A stretch of 14,891 bases of DNA from Clostridiaceae bacterium. Its GTDB lineage: Bacteria > Bacillota > Clostridia > Oscillospirales > Butyricicoccaceae. Made by a program: the position numbers and the translations under genes. The stretch is taken from assembly GCA_018383195.1 (NCBI GenBank), contig JAGZOP010000047.1, forward strand, positions 1-14,891, in the 5' to 3' direction. Positions 11,621 to 14,891 of this stretch are shown piece after piece. Positions within the stretch are counted from its first letter, which is position 1; every line of letters begins with the position of its first letter. The notes below the pieces were generated by a model. The model did no database searches. It saw nothing but the letters and a program-made list of their open reading frames with translations, and was not told the DNA's origin.

Positions 11621-12706
11621 TTACCCTCCCGCTGTAGGTAGATAAGCACGAGGGTCAGTTTGTTCACCGTCCACACGAACCTCGAAATGCAGATGAGGCC
11701 CGGTGGAACGGCCGGTAGAGCCAGAGAGTGCGATGATATCTCCAGCCTCTACGGTCTGGCCTACCTGAGCGAGCAGTCTGGAGTTATGGCCGTAGAGCGT
11801 CGAGAGCCCATTACCGTGATCGATCATCACATAGTACCCATAGCCTCCTGCGTTGTATTGTGATACGGTGACAGTTCCCGGCAGGGCTGCCCGGATAGGT
11901 GTGCCAGTGGGAACGGCCAGATCCATGCCGCTGTGTCCTCTTGTTTCTCCGGTAAAGGGATCTCGGCGGTACCCGAACTCTGATGTCACGATGCTTTCCC
12001 AGTTTGCACCCACTGGTGAGCAGAATCCGTCTACACTGATAAACGGCACATCCGCACCAGGAAACCAATCGCCGGTCCCAGTGGCTGTGCCGTACAAAAC
12101 GATGTTGTAAATGCTGTCGGCGTTACTCTGATTCTCCGGGGTGACTGTGATCCCCATAGCCGCCTCGATCCGAGCGTAGACTTCGTTCATATCAGTAACA
12201 GGAATGGCCACCGTATAGGTTTCCTCAACCTCCACTTCGTTGCCTTCCTCATCAGTGGTAGTCACTGTGCGAGTCCGCTCCTCGTAGTCTACAAAACAAT
12301 CTGTAAACGCACGAATGCCACTGTCATCAGGGTGTTCTGCCGCAAAATACAGAGCATAAAAAACAGCCTTGACGCGCGTATCATCAAGGCTGTTTCCGTC
12401 CTCGCACTGGGCGTTAATTTCCTCTATTGCTCTATCCAGCTGGGCAAAGCTGCCTCTCATATCTTCGATATAGCCTCGGTACTCTGGAGTAGCACTGGAG
12501 GAAATTGTACCGCCGTGGAAACATAATTCCACGGCTGATACATTGTGCTGCGACGAGCCGGAGAGAACGGCGCAGATCAAAACCACCAGCACGATCAGCG
12601 GAGAGAGTATTGCAACAATGACCCACCCCAATGCCTTGCGGGTCTTCTCGTTTGAGAGGACTGCGACGGCTGCCTTGGCAATGGCAGCAACAGTCGCTGC
12701 GCTCAT
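11621..12706 (-). CDS. Membrane-anchored M23 peptidoglycan hydrolase of the transfer machinery
   Basis: The 361-residue protein begins with a basic segment and one membrane helix (about residues 27-49, WVIVAILSPLIVLVVLICAVL), so the rest is outside the cell membrane. Residues 55-250 form a linker domain with an acidic stretch (TTTDEEGNEVEVEE). The C-terminal M23 (LytM/lysostaphin-type) domain has GHSGMD (H258, D262), YGHNS (H307) and PHLHFE (H338, H340), the full zinc and catalytic set. It would cut peptide bridges in the cell wall to let the mating channel through. Many relatives also carry a second lytic domain, which is not visible here. AAGGAGGTGG precedes the ATG at 12706, 12 nt after virB4. 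Confidence 0.92.
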   Translation of the reverse strand: MSAATVAAIAKAAVAVLSNEKTRKALGWVIVAILSPLIVLVVLICAVLSGSSQHNVSAVELCFHGGTISSSATPEYRGYIEDMRGSFAQLDRAIEEINAQCEDGNSLDDTRVKAVFYALYFAAEHPDDSGIRAFTDCFVDYEERTRTVTTTDEEGNEVEVEETYTVAIPVTDMNEVYARIEAAMGITVTPENQSNADSIYNIVLYGTATGTGDWFPGADVPFISVDGFCSPVGANWESIVTSEFGYRRDPFTGETRGHSGMDLAVPTGTPIRAALPGTVTVSQYNAGGYGYYVMIDHGNGLSTLYGHNSRLLAQVGQTVEAGDIIALSGSTGRSTGPHLHFEVRVDGEQTDPRAYLPTAGG

Positions 12707-12718
12707 GCCGCCACCTCC

Positions 12719-14569
12719 TTACCGGCCGCCGGCGGAGCCGTACAGAGCTTCCTTGTAGGCAGGCGCATGCACCTCCAACAGATACCGCTCGTTGCCGCAC
12801 TTGAATAGGCACACGCCGCGCTGGGGGAAACGGATGAGATTGTATTCAGCCTCCTCCAGCTGAAGCAAGTCCATATAAAACCGCTTGTCGATAGACCCGC
12901 AGTTGAAGATGAACTGGTGGGGCGGAATCGCAAACAGGGGCTTGGTCAGCTCTCGGATACCCTCTCGGTCGAAGTCCTCCAGATTCTGTGAGGCCATGAT
13001 GAGGTTGGACTCTTTCTTTCGCACCCGCTTGAGGATGTTGCGGATATACTCGATGATGGTGGTTCCCACCGTGATGTTATCTGAGAGCCAGACATAGAGT
13101 TCGTCCAGCACCGCAGTGGTGTTGCCGATGGTCAGCAGGCGGTCGGACATAAAGGACAGGATATTGAAAAGCATGGCCCCGCGAACGCTGCGATTGGCCT
13201 GCAGGAGTCCTTTGACGCCGAAGACAATGAATCGGGACGAGGTCACATTGGTGTGGCCGTTGAAGAATTTCGCCTCCGCGCCCTTACACATGGAGTGAAG
13301 ACCGAGGAGGATCTCCTGCAGAAGTTCTGCCGTGTACAGCTGGTGAGCGTCTGCATCATACCCCTGATACTCCTCCTCAATAAGGTCATAGAGGTCGGAG
13401 AGGATGGGGTAATCCTCCGGCTTTAGGCGGCCAAAGTCGGTAGTATCACTGATGCCCCATTTTTCATACAGACGGCTGACCATAATCTCAATGGCATCGA
13501 TGTGCCGGTCACTGAAATCTTTATAGGCCCGGAAGAAGTCCTTGAGGAAGGAGATGTGCTGGCTCAGGCGTGTGGATTTGCGGAACGCCTCGGGGGCGTC
13601 GGTGTCCTCCGGATCGCCGCCCTCGTCCCAGCACTTGGGTTCCAGCGGATTGATGCGGTACACGCCGCCCATCAGATCCATGAAGCAGCCACCGACCCTC
13701 TCGCACATATCCTGCTGTTCATGCTCCACATCCAGCGATATAACGGACTTTCCTGCCTCCAAAAAATTGAGCAGGAGCAGTTTGAGCAGATAGCTCTTGC
13801 CCTGGCCGGAGTTACCCAGGATCAGGATGCTGGCGGAAGTTTTGTCGTCGTCCCGCTTATCGAAATCCACCAGAATGTTGGCGCCGTACTTGTCCTTGCC
13901 AATATAAAAGCCGTGGGGATCTGTCTTTCCGCTGTAGTTGAACGGGTACAGGTTAGCCACCGAGCTTGCCGGGAGGACTCGTTCAAACTGCTCACCGAAG
14001 TGGTTCCAGCCGGACGGCATGACAGAAACAAAGCCCTCCCGCTGGCGGAGAAGCAGCCGATCCACATTGAGCTTGCTCCGCACCAGCTCCGTCAGCACAT
14101 CTGTCTGTAAAAGTTTCAGTGCATCGTAGCTGGATGCGGTCAATTCCAGAAACACAGCACAGTGGAGGAGCGGCTCACGGTTTCTGTGCATGGTAGAGAC
14201 CAGGGTGACCACATCCTGTAGGTTGGCCTCGGCGGTGACTGTCTGCTGGAGATCCTCCGTGCTGGAGCGGGACATTCTGTTTCGATTGGCCGCATTATGG
14301 ATGATGCGTTTTTCCTCGCTGGCAGTGACCTGCCGTGTGTAGATTCGGATGGTCACGCCGTCCATCTCACCCAGGTGACGGAGAATGGCCTGTTCGTCGG
14401 TCGAGGTGGGATATTCCCGGAGAGCCCAGACGCAGCGGTAGGTGTTGCCGCAGAGGAAGTGATCGACCTTGAAATCAATGACGGAGGGGGCGATCATATC
14501 GAGGAAGTCTTTGATACCGCCCGAGTCCGTCATGGGTGCGGGACTTCTTTTCTTTCTGGATTTATTCAT
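12719..14569 (-). CDS. virB4: VirB4-like conjugal transfer ATPase
   Basis: The 616-residue protein has a Walker A GNSGQGKS (252-259), a Walker B TTAVLDELYVWL (about 484-495, D489/E490) and the downstream LIMASQNLEDF motif (523-533) typical of VirB4/TraE ATPases. The N-terminal half (about 20-230) is the usual VirB4 substrate or membrane-contact domain. It powers assembly and transport through the mating channel at the cytoplasmic membrane. The size suits the CD1110-type group of Firmicute elements, which is shorter than Tn916 Orf16. The ATG at 14569 follows AGGAGGT. It opens the visible operon and is separated from its upstream neighbour remnant by a structured 96-nt gap. Confidence 0.95.
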   Translation of the reverse strand: MNKSRKKRSPAPMTDSGGIKDFLDMIAPSVIDFKVDHFLCGNTYRCVWALREYPTSTDEQAILRHLGEMDGVTIRIYTRQVTASEEKRIIHNAANRNRMSRSSTEDLQQTVTAEANLQDVVTLVSTMHRNREPLLHCAVFLELTASSYDALKLLQTDVLTELVRSKLNVDRLLLRQREGFVSVMPSGWNHFGEQFERVLPASSVANLYPFNYSGKTDPHGFYIGKDKYGANILVDFDKRDDDKTSASILILGNSGQGKSYLLKLLLLNFLEAGKSVISLDVEHEQQDMCERVGGCFMDLMGGVYRINPLEPKCWDEGGDPEDTDAPEAFRKSTRLSQHISFLKDFFRAYKDFSDRHIDAIEIMVSRLYEKWGISDTTDFGRLKPEDYPILSDLYDLIEEEYQGYDADAHQLYTAELLQEILLGLHSMCKGAEAKFFNGHTNVTSSRFIVFGVKGLLQANRSVRGAMLFNILSFMSDRLLTIGNTTAVLDELYVWLSDNITVGTTIIEYIRNILKRVRKKESNLIMASQNLEDFDREGIRELTKPLFAIPPHQFIFNCGSIDKRFYMDLLQLEEAEYNLIRFPQRGVCLFKCGNERYLLEVHAPAYKEALYGSAGGR

Positions 14570-14589
14570 GAGATACCTCCTGTCTGCGA

Positions 14590-14643
14590 CCGTGGGAGGT
14601 ATCCGCTTCCGCCAGATGGCCGTCTAAGGGACTACTCCCACGG
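14590..14643 (-). promoter_or_regulatory. Structured leader before virB4
   Basis: CCGTGGGAG (14590-14598) and CTCCCACGG (14635-14643) are a perfect 9-bp inverted repeat. An inner GCCAGATGGC (14611-14620) can fold within the loop. It lies 21 nt upstream of the virB4 start on the transcribed strand and has no T-run after it. It may be an mRNA processing or stabilising element, or an operator. Confidence 0.5.
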
Positions 14644-14665
14644 CCAATAGGCGTTTATATAAGCG

Positions 14666-14821
14666 TCAGTCGTTCAGCACGATCCAACGCTCCCCATCAA
14701 AATCTTCATACTTTTCGGTGGTGGCATTTTGCTCGAAGTACACCCCCAGCATGCGCTTGGCGTCCTCTTTACCAGCAAGGCGCACCTTGAAGCCTTGGCT
14801 TAACAGTGATAAGGAACTAAT
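14666..14821 (-). pseudogene. C-terminal remnant of an unrecognised gene, cut at its 5' side
   Basis: The frame ends in TGA at 14668-14666 and encodes GFKVRLAGKEDAKRMLG, then VYFEQNATTEKYEDFDGERW and IVLND, which reads as a genuine globular C-terminus. Going upstream it meets a stop (14824-14822) inside the hairpin at 14798-14840, with no start codon or ribosome binding site of quality. The real gene therefore seems to have lost its 5' part at about 14797. An internal ATG (in AKRMLG) has no ribosome binding site. The family is not recognised. It lies upstream of virB4 in the same direction. Confidence 0.55.
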
Positions 14822-14840
14822 TCACTTATCAACTGTTAGC
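14798..14840. repeat. Imperfect hairpin with unpaired T at the gene break
   Basis: TAACAGTGATAAG (14801-14813) pairs with CTTATCAACTGTTA (14825-14838) except for one extra base, an unpaired T on the minus-strand reading. A GC extension (14798-14799 with 14839-14840) leaves another bulged T at 14800. The loop is 11 nt. Hairpins with an extrahelical base close to the tip of the element are typical of IS200/IS605 ends. The position at the break of the upstream gene fits that, but no transposase is visible. Confidence 0.4.
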
Positions 14841-14841
14841 T

Positions 14842-14890
14842 GACGGATTTCGGGTGCATACAGAACTCCCGTCTGATTCCTAACAGGAAT
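14842..14890. repeat. Further hairpins at the right window edge
   Basis: GACGG (14842-14846) pairs with CCGTC (14869-14873), and ATTCCT (14876-14881) with AGGAAT (14885-14890) around a 3-nt loop. Together with the hairpin at 14798-14840 this makes three stems in about 90 nt. Short open frames on the minus strand end here, but none is recognised. Confidence 0.4.
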
Positions 14891-14891
14891 T

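Noticed and set aside
13502..14110. Plus-strand frame of 202 codons opposite virB4
   Set aside because: Antisense to a protein with clear VirB4 motifs, and no RBS.

Overview
The window looks like an internal stretch of an integrative and conjugative (or mobilizable) element from a Gram-positive, probably gut-associated, Clostridia-type Firmicute. The reasons are strong AGGAGG-type ribosome binding sites before nearly every gene, frequent TTG and GTG starts, a VirB4/VirD4/M23-hydrolase gene set of the clostridial CTn type, and the absence of any housekeeping gene. No integrase or element end was identified, so the limits of the element are outside the window or unrecognised.

Left part (1-2412), relatively AT-rich. 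A leftward gene (1-436, cut by the window edge) encodes a zinc-ribbon protein. It is preceded by a roughly 240-nt leader with an extended -10 promoter, a possible leader ORF, a hairpin and an intrinsic terminator just before the gene's ribosome binding site, which looks like an attenuator. Divergent from it, rightward, is a three-gene module: XRE regulator (888-1223), SLOG/DUF1273 Rossmann protein (1351-1908) and a second XRE regulator of the same length (2077-2412). Copies of a 9-bp half-site (GTATTAGCG) sit before the first two genes. A changed version (CCATTAG-type) sits before the third.

Conjugation block (2495-14569), almost all on the minus strand, so transcription runs from right to left. 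In that order it holds a VirB4 ATPase, a membrane-anchored M23 peptidoglycan hydrolase, three accessory proteins (705, 261 and 1044 nt; two share an N-terminal ribbon-helix-helix-like segment), a non-coding region with a candidate oriT (RP4-type nick sequence TATCCTG|C next to an inverted repeat), a relaxosome accessory protein, a MOBP-type relaxase fused to Sel1-like repeats, a tiny basic protein, a TOPRIM primase-like protein, the VirD4 coupling ATPase and a small winged-helix protein. A bidirectional terminator at 2495-2536 separates this block from the rightward XRE module. One very small zinc-ribbon gene (4743-4910) lies antisense inside the block with its own promoter and terminator.

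Right edge (14590-14891). A structured leader lies upstream of virB4. Before it is the C-terminal remnant of an unrecognised gene, whose upstream end runs into an imperfect hairpin with an unpaired T and further hairpins. This may be the end of an inserted element.

Putative workflow: MobC-like protein and relaxase nick oriT, VirD4 couples the DNA to a channel powered by VirB4, the M23 enzyme opens the cell wall, and the primase-like and winged-helix proteins act on the transferred DNA. The XRE-SLOG-XRE module probably sets the element's on/off state. VirB6, PrgI and recombinase genes are not visible here.
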